Assembly (NCBI RefSeq): GCF_014647515.1
Contig: NZ_BMPI01000074.1
Coordinates: 2,648 to 51,179 of the forward strand
From: Dactylosporangium sucinum
GTDB lineage: Bacteria > Actinomycetota > Actinomycetes > Mycobacteriales > Micromonosporaceae
DNA length: 48,532 nucleotides
Direction of reading: 5' to 3'
The notes under the pieces were generated by a model. That model ran no database searches. It had not been told where the DNA came from and was given only the letters and a program-made list of their open reading frames with translations. Position numbers and translations under genes: made by a program. Of this stretch, positions 32,067-41,191 are shown one piece after another (the first letter of the stretch is position 1; each line of letters begins with the position of its first letter).

Positions 32067-33668
32067 CTAGCCGACGGCGTGCGGGGCGAGGTGGTGCGAG
32101 TACGCCTCCGAGGTGAAGAACGCCGGCAGCGGCTCGGCGAGCGCCGTGTGCTCCACGATCCCGGCTGCCGCCTCGGCCCGGGCACGGCCGGCAGCGTCAC
32201 GGTCGGCGGACACCGCGGCCAGCTCCTCGGCCAGGATCGACCGGACCAGGCCCTCGGTCACGATGCCACCGCCGGCCAGGGGCGTGCCGTGGTGCAGCCA
32301 CTGCCACACCTGGCAGCGGGCGATCTCGGCCGTCGCCGCGTCCTCCATGAGGTTCGACAGGGCCACGGCGCCGGTGCCGCCGAGCCAGGCGTCGATGTAC
32401 CGCAGCGCCACCCCGACGTTCGCGCGCAGGCCCGCCGCCGTCACCTGGCCCGGGGTCTTGTCCACCGCGAGCAGCTCGGTCTGCGTGACCTCGACGTCGT
32501 CGCGGAGCCGGTCGAGCTGGTTCGGGCGGTCGCCGAGCACCGCGTCGAACACGTCGCGGCACACGTCGACCAGGCCGGGGTGGGCGACCCACGAGCCGTC
32601 GAAGCCGTCGCCGGCCTCGCGCTCCTTGTCGGCGCGGACACGGGTGACCGCCGAGGCGTTGGCGTCGGGGGAGCGGCTCGGGATGAACGCCGCCATCCCG
32701 CCGATCGCGTGCGCCCCGCGCCGGTGGCAGGTGCTCACCAGCAGCTCGGTGTACGCGCGCATGAACGGCACCGTCATCGTGACCTCGGCGCGGTCCGGCA
32801 GGACGAACTCGGGCCACTGGCCGAAGTTCTTGATGACGCTGAAGATGTAGTCCCACCGGCCCGCGTTGAGCCCGGCCGAGTGGTCACGCAGCTCGTAGAG
32901 GATCTCCTCCATCTCGAACGCCGCCGTGATCGTCTCGATGAGCGTCGTCGCGCGGATCGTGCGCTGCGGCAGCCCGAGGTACTGCTGGGAGAAGACGAAC
33001 ACGTCGTTCCACAGCCGCGCCTCGTGGTGGTCCTCCAGCTTCGGCAGGTAGAAGTAGGGACCCTTGCCGGCGGCGAGCTGCCGCCGGGCGCAGTGGAAGA
33101 AGTACAGGCCGAAGTCGACGAGGCTGGCCGAGATGGGCCGGCCGTCGACGACGATCCATTTCTCCACGAGGTGCCAGCCGCGCGGGCGGACCACGATCGT
33201 GGCCAGCTCGCCGACCGGGGCGCCGAGGGCGTACCGCTTGCCACCCGAGGTGAAGTCGATGCGCCCGTCGAGCGCGTCGATCAGGTTCAGCTGCCCGCCG
33301 ATCACGTTGTCCCAGGTCGGCGCGGTGGCGTCCTCGAAGTCGGCGAGCCACACGCGCGCGCCCGAGTTCAGCGCGTTGATCGTCATCTTGCGGTCCGGCG
33401 GGCCGGTGATCTCGACCCGCCGGTCGGTCAGGCCCGCCGCCGGCGGCACCACCCGCCAGGCCGGGTTCTGCCGGATGTGCACGGTGTCGGGCCGGAAGTC
33501 GGGCAGCTGCCCGGAGGCGAACCGGGCCCGGCGGGCCCGCCGGGTGTCCAGCAGCGCCACCCGGCGGCCGGCGAACCGGCCGTCGAGGGCGACCAGGAAG
33601 TCCAGCGCCTCGGGGGTGAGGACCTCGTCGTAGCGATCGGCCATCGGGCCGATGATTTTGTACCTCAT
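32067..33668 (-). CDS. aceB: Malate synthase A
   Basis: This 533-residue enzyme condenses glyoxylate with acetyl-CoA to malate in the glyoxylate shunt. It carries the family signature RDHSAGLNAGRWDYIF (261-276) and the WLADFEDATAPTWDN segment (107-121), PYFYLPKLEDHHEA and MGGMAAF-like IGGMAAFIPSR. Its length is standard for malate synthase A. The ATG overlaps the aceA stop (ATGA), making an aceA-aceB operon that is unusual in order and coupling compared with separate genes in many actinobacteria. The divergent RamB-like gene is the probable regulator. Confidence 0.95.
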   Translation of the reverse strand: MRYKIIGPMADRYDEVLTPEALDFLVALDGRFAGRRVALLDTRRARRARFASGQLPDFRPDTVHIRQNPAWRVVPPAAGLTDRRVEITGPPDRKMTINALNSGARVWLADFEDATAPTWDNVIGGQLNLIDALDGRIDFTSGGKRYALGAPVGELATIVVRPRGWHLVEKWIVVDGRPISASLVDFGLYFFHCARRQLAAGKGPYFYLPKLEDHHEARLWNDVFVFSQQYLGLPQRTIRATTLIETITAAFEMEEILYELRDHSAGLNAGRWDYIFSVIKNFGQWPEFVLPDRAEVTMTVPFMRAYTELLVSTCHRRGAHAIGGMAAFIPSRSPDANASAVTRVRADKEREAGDGFDGSWVAHPGLVDVCRDVFDAVLGDRPNQLDRLRDDVEVTQTELLAVDKTPGQVTAAGLRANVGVALRYIDAWLGGTGAVALSNLMEDAATAEIARCQVWQWLHHGTPLAGGGIVTEGLVRSILAEELAAVSADRDAAGRARAEAAAGIVEHTALAEPLPAFFTSEAYSHHLAPHAVG

Positions 33669-34930
33669 GCGAACTGCTCCGCTTCGGTCGAGCCGCGCAG
33701 GGCGGTGGTCTCGGCGGCGGGGTTGAGGACCGTGCTGATCAGGTCGAAGTACCCCGTGCCGACCTCGCGCTGGTGCTTCACCGCGGTGTAGCCGTCGGCC
33801 TCGGCGGCGAACTCCCGCTCCTGCAGCGCGACGTAGGCCGGCATGCCCTCGGTCGCATAGCCGCGGGCCAGGTCGAACATCGAGTAGTTCAGCGCGTGGA
33901 AGCCGGCGAGGGTGATGAACTGGAACTTGTACCCCATGTGGCCGAGCTCCCGCTGGAACTTGGCGATGGTGGCGTCGTCGAGGTGCTTGCGCCAGTTGAA
34001 CGACGGCGAGCAGTTGTACGCCAGCATCTGGTCCGGGAACTGCGCCTTGATCGCCTCGGCGAACCGGGCCGCGACCTCCAGGTCGGGCGTGCTGGTCTCC
34101 ATCCACAGCAGGTCGGAGACGGGCGCGTAGGCCAGGCCGCGGGCGATGCACGCGTCGACGCCGTTGCGGAACCGGTAGAAGCCCTCCGCGGTGCGCTCGC
34201 CGGTGACGAACGGCTGGTCGCGCTCGTCCACGTCGCTGGTGAGCAGCGTGGCGGCCTGCGCGTCGGTGCGGGCCACGATCAGCGACGGCACGCCGGCGAC
34301 GTCCGCGGCCAGCCGGGCCGCCTCCAGGGTCCGGATGTGGTGGCCGGTCGGGATGAGCACCTTGCCGCCCAGGTGGCCGCACTTCTTCTCGGACGCGAGC
34401 TGGTCCTCCCAGTGCACGCCGGCGGCGCCCGCCACGATCATGCCGGTCATCAGCTCGTAGGCGTTCAGCACGCCACCGAAGCCGGCCTCGGCGTCGGCCA
34501 CGATCGGGACCAGCCAGTCGGTCGACGTGTCGCCCTCGGCGGTCGTGATCTGCCCGGCCCGCAGCAGGGCGTTGTTGATTCGGCGGACCACCGCCGGCAC
34601 CGAGTTGGCCGGGTAGAGGCTCTGGTCGGGGTACGTGTGGCCGGCCAGGTTGGCGTCGGCGGCCACCTGCCAGCCCGACAGGTAGATGGCCCTGAGCCCG
34701 GCCCGGACCATCTGGACGGCCTGGTTGCCGGTGAGCGCCCCGAGCGCGTGGATGTAGTCCTCGTCGTGCAACTGCTGCCAGAGCCGCTGCGCGCCGAGCC
34801 GGGCCAGGGTGTGCTCCTCCTGGACGGCGCCGCGCAACCGCACCACGTCCTCGGGGCCGTAGCTGCGCCGCACCCCCTGCCAGCGGGGGTCGGTGGCCCA
34901 TTCCTGCCGCAAAAGTTCGACCGCGTTCAT
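33665..34930 (-). CDS. aceA: Isocitrate lyase
   Basis: This 421-residue enzyme splits isocitrate into glyoxylate and succinate. The catalytic loop KKCGH is at 182-186 with C184 as the active base. Other family stretches are YLSGWQVAADAN, VPIVADAEAGFGG, WEDQ and YNCSPSFNW. It starts at an ATG after GAGGAG. It allows growth on acetate or fatty acids together with aceB. Regulation by the divergent RamB-like protein is expected from the 252-bp shared region. Confidence 0.96.
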   Translation of the reverse strand: MNAVELLRQEWATDPRWQGVRRSYGPEDVVRLRGAVQEEHTLARLGAQRLWQQLHDEDYIHALGALTGNQAVQMVRAGLRAIYLSGWQVAADANLAGHTYPDQSLYPANSVPAVVRRINNALLRAGQITTAEGDTSTDWLVPIVADAEAGFGGVLNAYELMTGMIVAGAAGVHWEDQLASEKKCGHLGGKVLIPTGHHIRTLEAARLAADVAGVPSLIVARTDAQAATLLTSDVDERDQPFVTGERTAEGFYRFRNGVDACIARGLAYAPVSDLLWMETSTPDLEVAARFAEAIKAQFPDQMLAYNCSPSFNWRKHLDDATIAKFQRELGHMGYKFQFITLAGFHALNYSMFDLARGYATEGMPAYVALQEREFAAEADGYTAVKHQREVGTGYFDLISTVLNPAAETTALRGSTEAEQFA

Positions 34931-35087
34931 CGCATACTCCTCGTTCGCAGGTGCTGTGTGGTCGCCCGTGCGCCGCCGGCGGGGCCCAGCGCACGGGCGA
35001 CCGAGCGGAACATCGCTGGTCCGCTGCTCATGTGGTGGGTACTTTCACCGTCACACGGCGGCGCGGGCCGGTCGAGAGACGCATGAG

Positions 35088-35158
35088 GCGAATTCCTGCT
35101 AATTTCCGGGGCAACCTTGCCAACTTGCGAATTCGCCATTTCACAGCAGTGCTATAAC
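35088..35158 (+). promoter_or_regulatory. Control region of the RamB-like gene and aceA
   Basis: GCGAATTC occurs at 35088-35095 and 35127-35134, 39 bp apart; the second sits in a 10-bp palindrome (35127-35136) and is preceded by CTTGCCAACTTGCGAA (35116-35131). These resemble the TTGC/GCAA elements bound by RamB in corynebacteria. A -10 box TATAAC (35153-35158) predicts a start near 35165 and a very short leader for the plus-strand gene. No clear -35 box is seen. Confidence 0.45.
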
Positions 35159-35182
35159 ACTCGTCGGAGGAGGTGAGCGGCC

Positions 35183-36571
35183 ATCACCAAGATCTTCGCC
35201 GGTGCGCGGCTGCGCCGGCTGCGGGAGGACCACGGGCTGAGCCAGACCGACCTCGCCCGGCACTTGGCGATCTCGCCGAGCTACCTCAACCAGATCGAGC
35301 ACGACGTGCGGCCGCTGACGGCGCCGGTGCTCATCCGGGCCACCGAGCTGTTCGGCGTCGACCCGGCCGTCTTCGCCCCGCACGACACCCCGCAGCTCGT
35401 CGCCGGGCTGCGTGAGGCCCTGCCCGGTGGCGGCAGCGTCGCCGACCTCACCGAGCTGGCCACCCGGCTGCCCGAGCTGGCCACGTCGGTGATCGAGCTG
35501 CACCGCCGCTACCGGCAGGTGGCCGACCAGCTCACCGAGCTCGTCGGCGACCGTGGCGAGCTCGGCCGCAGCCCGCACGACCAGGTGACCGAGTTCTTCT
35601 ACCGGCGGCAGAACTACGTGCCCGACCTCGACGAGGCGGCCGAGGCGCTCGCCGCGCAGACCGGGCTGCGCCCCGGCGGGATCCGCACCACGCTGCGCAA
35701 CCGGCTCACCGAGCGGCACGGCATCCGGGTCATCCACGACGACGCCCAGTCCCTCGGCGGCGACCTGCACCGCTACCGCCCGCAGACCCGCACGCTGCAC
35801 CTGTCGACATCGATGCGGGCCGGGCAGGAGGCGATGCGGATGGCGGCCCAGCTGGCGCTGCTGGAGTACGCCGACGTCATCGACGAGATCATCGAGGAGG
35901 AGCGGTTCGACGACGTCCAGACCCAGATCCTCACCCGGGTCGGGCTGGCCAACTACTTCGCCGCCGCGCTCATCCTGCCCTACGAGCAGTTCCTCACCGC
36001 CGCGGAGACCCGCCGCTACGACATCGACCTGCTCACCGAGCACTTCGCGATGGGCTGGGAGACGATCTGCCACCGCCTGAGCACGCTGCAACGCCCGCGG
36101 GCGCGGGGCGTGCCGTTCTCGTTCGTGCGGGTCGACCGGGCCGGGAACCTGTCGAAGCGGCAGTCGGCGACGGGCTTCCCGTTCTCGCGCACCGGCGGGA
36201 CCTGTCCACTGTGGAACGTCTACGAGGCGTTCTCCTCGCCGGGGCGCGTGGTCACGCAGGTCGCGGCGATGCCGGACGGGCAGCGGTACCTCTGGATCGC
36301 CCGCACCGTCATCCGGCATCACGGCGGCTACGGCCAGCCCGGCAAGATGTACGCGATCGGCCTCGGCTGCCAGATCAAGCACGCCGCCCGGCTGGTGTAC
36401 TCGACGGGCATGGACCTGCACGACGCCGACGCGGCCACGCCGATCGGCCCGGGCTGCAAGACGTGCGAGCGCGCGACCTGCCCCCAGCGGGCAGCCGCAC
36501 CGATCAGCGGCCGCCTCGACCTGGACGAGAACCGCAGCACCTTCATCCCGTATCCGCTCAAGGGCACGTGA
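35183..36571 (+). CDS. RamB/ScfR-type regulator of acetate metabolism
   Basis: This protein (about 462 residues) has an XRE helix-turn-helix (GARLRRLREDHGLSQTDLAR, then HLAISPSYLNQIEHDVRPLT) and the C-terminal short-chain fatty acyl regulator domain with a cysteine cluster (GCKTCERATCPQR), as in RamB and PrpC-type regulators. It is divergent from aceA-aceB, which it should control. No ATG, GTG or TTG precedes the HTH in frame: the stop at 35174-35176 is followed only by ATC at 35183, which aligns with the usual starting methionine and lies nine bases after GGAGGAGG. The first TTG (35264) would remove half the HTH. Either ATC is used or one base is miscalled. Confidence 0.85.
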   Translation: MTKIFAGARLRRLREDHGLSQTDLARHLAISPSYLNQIEHDVRPLTAPVLIRATELFGVDPAVFAPHDTPQLVAGLREALPGGGSVADLTELATRLPELATSVIELHRRYRQVADQLTELVGDRGELGRSPHDQVTEFFYRRQNYVPDLDEAAEALAAQTGLRPGGIRTTLRNRLTERHGIRVIHDDAQSLGGDLHRYRPQTRTLHLSTSMRAGQEAMRMAAQLALLEYADVIDEIIEEERFDDVQTQILTRVGLANYFAAALILPYEQFLTAAETRRYDIDLLTEHFAMGWETICHRLSTLQRPRARGVPFSFVRVDRAGNLSKRQSATGFPFSRTGGTCPLWNVYEAFSSPGRVVTQVAAMPDGQRYLWIARTVIRHHGGYGQPGKMYAIGLGCQIKHAARLVYSTGMDLHDADAATPIGPGCKTCERATCPQRAAAPISGRLDLDENRSTFIPYPLKGT

Positions 36572-36578
36572 CGAGGCG

Positions 36579-37238
36579 CTACCGCCGCTGGGGAAGCCGC
36601 TCCGCGAGGGTCTCGCGCAGGTCGTCGGGCAGCCCGTCGATCGCGACCAGTTCGGGCAGCAGCTGCGGCTCGGTCATGTACGCCCGGAACGCCTGCGCGA
36701 TCGTCACCCCGTGCGCCGGGCGGTCCTCCACGGTCACCGGATCGCCGGCCCATATCTCGCCCGGCACCAGCACCCGCAGGTACGCGCCCGGGCGGTTCGC
36801 CCGGGTGAAGGTCTTCACCCAGCGCGGCTCGCCCATCTTGTGCTGGAACGTGGCGCACGGGATGCGGCCGAACGTCGGCTGGAGGACCAGCCGCGGACCG
36901 ATGCGCCACCGCTCGCCGATGACCGCGCCGTTGACATCGACGTCCTCGGTCGTCAGGTTCTCGCCGAAGAGCCCGTTGGCGAGCCGGCGGCTCAGCCGCG
37001 CCTGCCACCAGTCGTAGTCCTCCCGCGCATACGCGTAGACGGCCTGGTCGTCGCCGCCGTGGTGCTCGATGTCGAAGATCTGGTCACCGACCAGGCCGGT
37101 GTGCAACCCGGTCGTCCTGGGCCCCGGCGCGCGCACGGTGACCAGGCGATCGACCGGCCGCTTGTTGATGCCCGTGAGACCGCCCTTGGCCGGGTTGGGC
37201 TCCGGCACCGCCAGGTTGACCGAAACAATCCTGCTCAC
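36579..37238 (-). CDS. MOSC domain protein
   Basis: This 219-residue protein (GTG at 37238) is a stand-alone MOSC protein of the YiiM type. It opens VSVNLAVPEPNPAKGGLTGI, then has GLVGDQIFDIEHHGGDDQAVYAYA, GLFGENLTTEDVDV, IGERWRIG and PCATFQHKM. The conserved cysteine in RIPCATF is the expected molybdenum-cofactor ligand. It probably handles Mo cofactor or reduces N-hydroxylated compounds. It is divergent from the nrdA riboswitch. Confidence 0.88.
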   Translation of the reverse strand: MSRIVSVNLAVPEPNPAKGGLTGINKRPVDRLVTVRAPGPRTTGLHTGLVGDQIFDIEHHGGDDQAVYAYAREDYDWWQARLSRRLANGLFGENLTTEDVDVNGAVIGERWRIGPRLVLQPTFGRIPCATFQHKMGEPRWVKTFTRANRPGAYLRVLVPGEIWAGDPVTVEDRPAHGVTIAQAFRAYMTEPQLLPELVAIDGLPDDLRETLAERLPQRR

Positions 37239-37369
37239 GCCCGACAACGTAACCGTCCTGGCCACCGCGCGCCGCACAATTTCCACCACCGCCCGTGATG
37301 GGACGAGCGCGACACGCCGAACCACATCTGGTGTTTCGCCTTCGCGGTGATTCCCATATATGGTGTTGC

Positions 37370-37560
37370 CCGCAGCTGGTTCGGCCGGCCCTTCGCGGGG
37401 CGGCCGTGGCAACAGGGAACCCGGTGGAAGTCCGGGACTGCCCCGCAGCGGTGAGTGGGAACGAAAGCCGTCATTGAGCACTGGGCCGTGAGGTCTGGGA
37501 AGCGACGGCCGGTAGGCGACCTCGGTCATGCCCGCGAGTCCGAAGACCTGCCAGCGCACC
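37370..37560 (+). promoter_or_regulatory. Cobalamin riboswitch upstream of nrdA
   Basis: The leader has the B12-riboswitch core: GGGAACCCGGTGGAAGTCC, GGGACTGCCCCGCAGCGGTG, and the B12 box GAGTCCGAAGACCTGCCAG (37537-37555). The closing stem pairs GCTGG (37376-37380) with CCAGC (37552-37556). About 126 bases of expression platform follow, then AGGGGG five bases before the nrdA ATG. As in Streptomyces, B12 should repress this oxygen-dependent reductase in favour of a B12-dependent one elsewhere. Confidence 0.93.
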
Positions 37561-37686
37561 GCGGGCCGACCGGTCCGCGGTGGTCGGAGGCCGCGCGGGA
37601 CGGCCGACGCCATCGACCAGGGCCTTCCTGGTGGCGTCCCCCTGCGCGCGTCCGGCCTTCGTGAGTGCGTGGACGAGGGGGACACG

Positions 37687-39993
37687 ATGACATCGATGCG
37701 GGTGCGCAAGCGCAACGGCGATCTGGAGCCGGTCGACGTCGGCAAGATTGTCAAGGCGGTTGAGCGGTGGGTCGGTGACCTGGACGAGGTCGACCCGCTG
37801 CGGGTCGCCACCAAGACGATCAGCGGCCTCTACGACGGGGCGAGCACCGCTGAGCTGGACAAGCTGTCGATCCAGACCGCGGCGGAGCTGATCGGGGAGG
37901 AGCCGCAGTATTCGCGGCTCGCGGCGCGGCTGCTCGCGGCGTACGTCGACAAGGAGGTGCGCGGGCAGGGCGTGGCCAGTTTCAGCCAGTCGATCCGGTA
38001 CGGCCATCAGCTCGGGTTGATCGGTGAGGAGGCCGCCGCGTTCGTGGCCGCCAACGCCCGTAAGCTCGACGATGCCGTCGACCTCGACGGTGACCTGCGC
38101 TTCGAGTACTTCGGGTTGCGCACGGTCGCCGACCGGTACCTGCTGCGCCACCCGCAGGACCGGCTGGTCGTGGAGACCCCGCAGTACTGGCTGCTGCGCG
38201 TGGCGTGCGGGCTGTCGCAGACGCCGGGCGAGGCGATCGGTTTCTACCGGCTGATGTCGTCCCTGGCGTACCTGCCGAGCTCGCCGACGCTGTTCAACTC
38301 GGGCACCCGGCACACGCAGATGTCCTCGTGCTTCCTCGTCGACTCGCCGCGCGACGAGCTGGACTCGATCTACGAGCGGTACCACCAGGTGGCGAGGCTG
38401 TCGAAGTTCTCCGGCGGGATCGGGATCTCCTGGTCGCGGGTCCGCGGGCGGGGCGCGCTCATCCGCGGCACCAACGGTCGCTCGAACGGGATCGTGCCGT
38501 TCCTCAAGACGCTCGACGCCGGCGTCGCCGCGGTCAACCAGGGCGGGCGGCGCAAGGGCGCGGCCTGTGTGTACCTGGAGCCGTGGCACCCGGACGTCGA
38601 GGAGTTCCTGGAGCTGCGCGACAACACCGGCGAAGAGTCCCGCCGCACCCACAACCTCAACCTCGCCAACTGGATCCCCGACGAGTTCATGCGCCGCGTC
38701 GAGGCCGACGAGGACTGGTCCCTGATCGACCCGTCCGACGCCCCGCAGCTGCCGGACCTGTTCGGCGGCGAGTTCGACGAGGCCTACCGGGCCGCCGAGA
38801 AGCACGCGGTACGCACCGTCAAGGCCCGCGACCTGTACGGCCGGATGATGCGGACCCTGGCCCAGACCGGCAACGGCTGGATGACGTTCAAGGACCGCGC
38901 CAACGCCCTGTCGAACCAGACCGGCACGCCCGGCAACACCATCCACCTGTCGAACCTGTGCACCGAGATCCTCGAGGTCAACTCCGACGACGAGACCGCC
39001 GTGTGTAACCTCGGCTCGATCAACCTCGGCGCGCACGTCACCGCCGACGGCGTCGACTGGGAACGGCTGCGCGACACCGTCCGCACCGCGGTCGTCTTCC
39101 TCGACCGGGTCATCGACATCAACTACTACCCCTCGCAGCAGGCGGCGGCGTCCAACCCGCGCTGGCGCCCGGTCGGCCTCGGCCTCATGGGCCTGCAGGA
39201 CGCGTTGTTCACCCTGCGGCTGCCGTTCGACTCCGCCGAGGCACGCTCGTTGTCGACGCGGGTGCAGGAGGAGATCTTCCTCACCGCCCTGGAGACCTCG
39301 GCGGAGCTGGCCGCCCGCTTCGGCCCCCACCCGGCATTCGCCGAGACCCGCGCCGCCCGCGGCGAACTGCACCCCGACCTCTGGGACGCCCCGACCGAGG
39401 ACCAGCGCTGGACCGCGCTACGGGCCCGGATCGCCGCGACCGGCCTGCGCAACTCGCTGCTCATCGCCATCGCCCCGACCGCCACCATCGCCTCGATCGC
39501 CGGCTGCTACGAGTGCATCGAACCGCAGGTGTCCAACCTGTTCAAGCGCGAGACGATGTCCGGGGAGTTCCTGCAGATCAACACCTACCTGGTCCGCGAA
39601 CTCAAGGCCCGCGGACTGTGGACCGCGGCCGTCCGGGACCAGATCAAGCGGGCCGAGGGCTCCGTCCAGGCCATCACCGAGCTGCCCACCGACGTGCGGG
39701 AGCTGTACCGCACCGCATGGGAACTGCCCCAGCGGGCCCTCATCGACCTGGCCGCCGCCCGCGCACCCTACATCGACCAGTCCCAGTCCCTGAACCTGTT
39801 CATGAGCGCCCCCACGATCGGCAAGCTCTCCTCGATGTACCTGCACGCCTGGAAGGCCGGCTTGAAGACCACCTACTACCTGCGGTCACGCCCCGCAACC
39901 CGCATCCAGCAGGCCACCGTGTCCGTGATCGCACCCGTCGACGCCGTCGCGTGCTCCCTGGAGAACCCCGAGTCGTGCGAGGCCTGCCAGTGA
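37687..39993 (+). CDS. nrdA: Ribonucleotide reductase class Ia, alpha subunit
   Basis: This 768-residue subunit reduces ribonucleotides to deoxyribonucleotides. An ATP-cone opens it (VRKRNGDLEPVDVGKIVKAV). Active-site cysteines are C215 (SSCFL), C425 in NLCTE (N423, E427) and C440 (CNLGSINL). The C-terminal thiol pair is C764 and C767 (SCEACQ). Radical-path residues near the end are in MYLHAWKAGLKTTYYLRSRP. It is controlled by the B12 riboswitch. Its stop overlaps the nrdB GTG (GTGA). It is class I because the B subunit carries the radical site. Confidence 0.97.
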   Translation: MTSMRVRKRNGDLEPVDVGKIVKAVERWVGDLDEVDPLRVATKTISGLYDGASTAELDKLSIQTAAELIGEEPQYSRLAARLLAAYVDKEVRGQGVASFSQSIRYGHQLGLIGEEAAAFVAANARKLDDAVDLDGDLRFEYFGLRTVADRYLLRHPQDRLVVETPQYWLLRVACGLSQTPGEAIGFYRLMSSLAYLPSSPTLFNSGTRHTQMSSCFLVDSPRDELDSIYERYHQVARLSKFSGGIGISWSRVRGRGALIRGTNGRSNGIVPFLKTLDAGVAAVNQGGRRKGAACVYLEPWHPDVEEFLELRDNTGEESRRTHNLNLANWIPDEFMRRVEADEDWSLIDPSDAPQLPDLFGGEFDEAYRAAEKHAVRTVKARDLYGRMMRTLAQTGNGWMTFKDRANALSNQTGTPGNTIHLSNLCTEILEVNSDDETAVCNLGSINLGAHVTADGVDWERLRDTVRTAVVFLDRVIDINYYPSQQAAASNPRWRPVGLGLMGLQDALFTLRLPFDSAEARSLSTRVQEEIFLTALETSAELAARFGPHPAFAETRAARGELHPDLWDAPTEDQRWTALRARIAATGLRNSLLIAIAPTATIASIAGCYECIEPQVSNLFKRETMSGEFLQINTYLVRELKARGLWTAAVRDQIKRAEGSVQAITELPTDVRELYRTAWELPQRALIDLAAARAPYIDQSQSLNLFMSAPTIGKLSSMYLHAWKAGLKTTYYLRSRPATRIQQATVSVIAPVDAVACSLENPESCEACQ

Positions 39994-40988
39994 GCCTCCT
40001 CGACCCCGGCATGGACCTGACCCTGCGGCCCATGCGCTACCCCCGGTTCTTCGAACGGTTCAAGGACGCCATCAAGAACACCTGGACCGTCGAGGAGGTC
40101 GACCTGCACTCCGACCTCGCCGACCTGTCCAAGCTCTCCGCCGCCGAGCAGCACCTCGTCTCCCGGCTGGTGGCGTTCTTCGCCACCGGCGACACGATCG
40201 TCGCGAACAACCTCGTGCTCAACCTGTACCAGCACGTCAACTCGCCCGAGGGCCGCCTCTACCTGTCCCGGCAACTGTTCGAGGAGGCCGTGCACGTCCA
40301 GTTCTACCTGAACCTCCTCGACACCTACGTGCCCGACGAACAGGCCCGGTTCGAGGCGTTCGCCGCCGTGGAGAACATCCCCTCGATCGCCCGCAAGGCC
40401 GAGTTCTGCTTCAAATGGATCAACTCCATCCACGACCTGCGCTCACTCGCGTCGAAAGACGACCGGCGGGCATTCCTGCTCAACCTCATCTGCTTCGCCG
40501 CCTGCATCGAGGGCCTGTTCTTCTACGGCGCCTTCGCCTACGTCTACTACCTACGCTCCCGCGGCCTCCTGCACGGCCTCGCCTCGGGCACCAACTGGGT
40601 GTTCCGCGACGAGTCCATGCACATGGCCTTCGCGTTCGACGTCGTCGACACCGTCCGCGCCGAGGAACCCGACCTGTTCGACGACGCAATGGAACAGCAG
40701 GTCCGCGACATGCTCGCCGAAGCCGTCGACTGCGAGGTCCAGTTCGCCGCCGACCTGCTCGAACAGGGCATCTCCGGCCTCTCCCCCGCCGACATGCGCG
40801 AATACCTCCAGCACGTCGCCGACCGCCGCCTCGCCCTGCTGGACATGGCCCCGCTCTACGGCAGCCGCAACCCCTTCGCATTCATGGAACTGCAGGACGT
40901 CCAGGAACTGTCGAACTTCTTCGAACGGCGGGTGTCGGCCTACCAGGTCGGCGTCACCGGCACGGTGAGCTTCGACGACGACTTCTGA
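39990..40988 (+). CDS. nrdB: Ribonucleotide reductase class Ia, beta subunit
   Basis: This 332-residue subunit makes the tyrosyl radical. Metal ligands are D68, E99 and H102 (EEAVH), E174 (CIEG), E208 and H211 (DESMH). The radical tyrosine is Y106, four residues after H102. The tail FDDDF binds NrdA. It starts by GTG overlapping the nrdA stop. No nrdR-type regulator or nrdS gene follows; the next gene is under a separate riboswitch. Confidence 0.97.
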   Translation: MSLLDPGMDLTLRPMRYPRFFERFKDAIKNTWTVEEVDLHSDLADLSKLSAAEQHLVSRLVAFFATGDTIVANNLVLNLYQHVNSPEGRLYLSRQLFEEAVHVQFYLNLLDTYVPDEQARFEAFAAVENIPSIARKAEFCFKWINSIHDLRSLASKDDRRAFLLNLICFAACIEGLFFYGAFAYVYYLRSRGLLHGLASGTNWVFRDESMHMAFAFDVVDTVRAEEPDLFDDAMEQQVRDMLAEAVDCEVQFAADLLEQGISGLSPADMREYLQHVADRRLALLDMAPLYGSRNPFAFMELQDVQELSNFFERRVSAYQVGVTGTVSFDDDF

Positions 40989-41042
40989 CGACCACGCTGT
41001 AGTGATCTTCACATCGATTGACAGGCAGCAACGCTGACCGTA

Positions 41043-41138
41043 CCGTCCGGAACGTGACGGTGCGCGGAAGCCGGTGGAATCCCGGCGCGGTCGCGCCACT
41101 GTAACCGCCCCAAAACGGCGGAAGCCAGACCCGGACAT
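41043..41138 (+). promoter_or_regulatory. Compact cobalamin riboswitch upstream of cbtBA
   Basis: A short form of the B12 riboswitch is present: GGAAGCCGGTGGAATCCCGG, then GCCACTGTAACCG and the box GGAAGCCAGACCCGG. The closing stem GTCCGG (41045-41050) pairs exactly with CCGGAC (41131-41136). AGAAGGG follows before the cbtB ATG. This form typically controls cobalt importers, shutting them when cobalamin is plentiful. The rest of the 203-bp gap shows nothing else. Confidence 0.88.
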
Positions 41139-41191
41139 CGTCACGAACAACCGCTCACGGGACGCGCTATCCCACAGAAGGGCTGCACATC

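Noticed and set aside
34927..35157. Two small open frames in the aceA leader (about 70 residues, both strands)
   Set aside because: Neither has a ribosome site or recognisable features, and they overlap the presumed operators.
35264..36571. TTG at 35264 as the start of the RamB-like gene
   Set aside because: It would delete the first half of the helix-turn-helix and lies about 100 bases after the predicted transcript start without a ribosome site.
37295..37664. Short open frames inside the nrdA leader
   Set aside because: They coincide with the conserved cobalamin riboswitch RNA, which explains the sequence.
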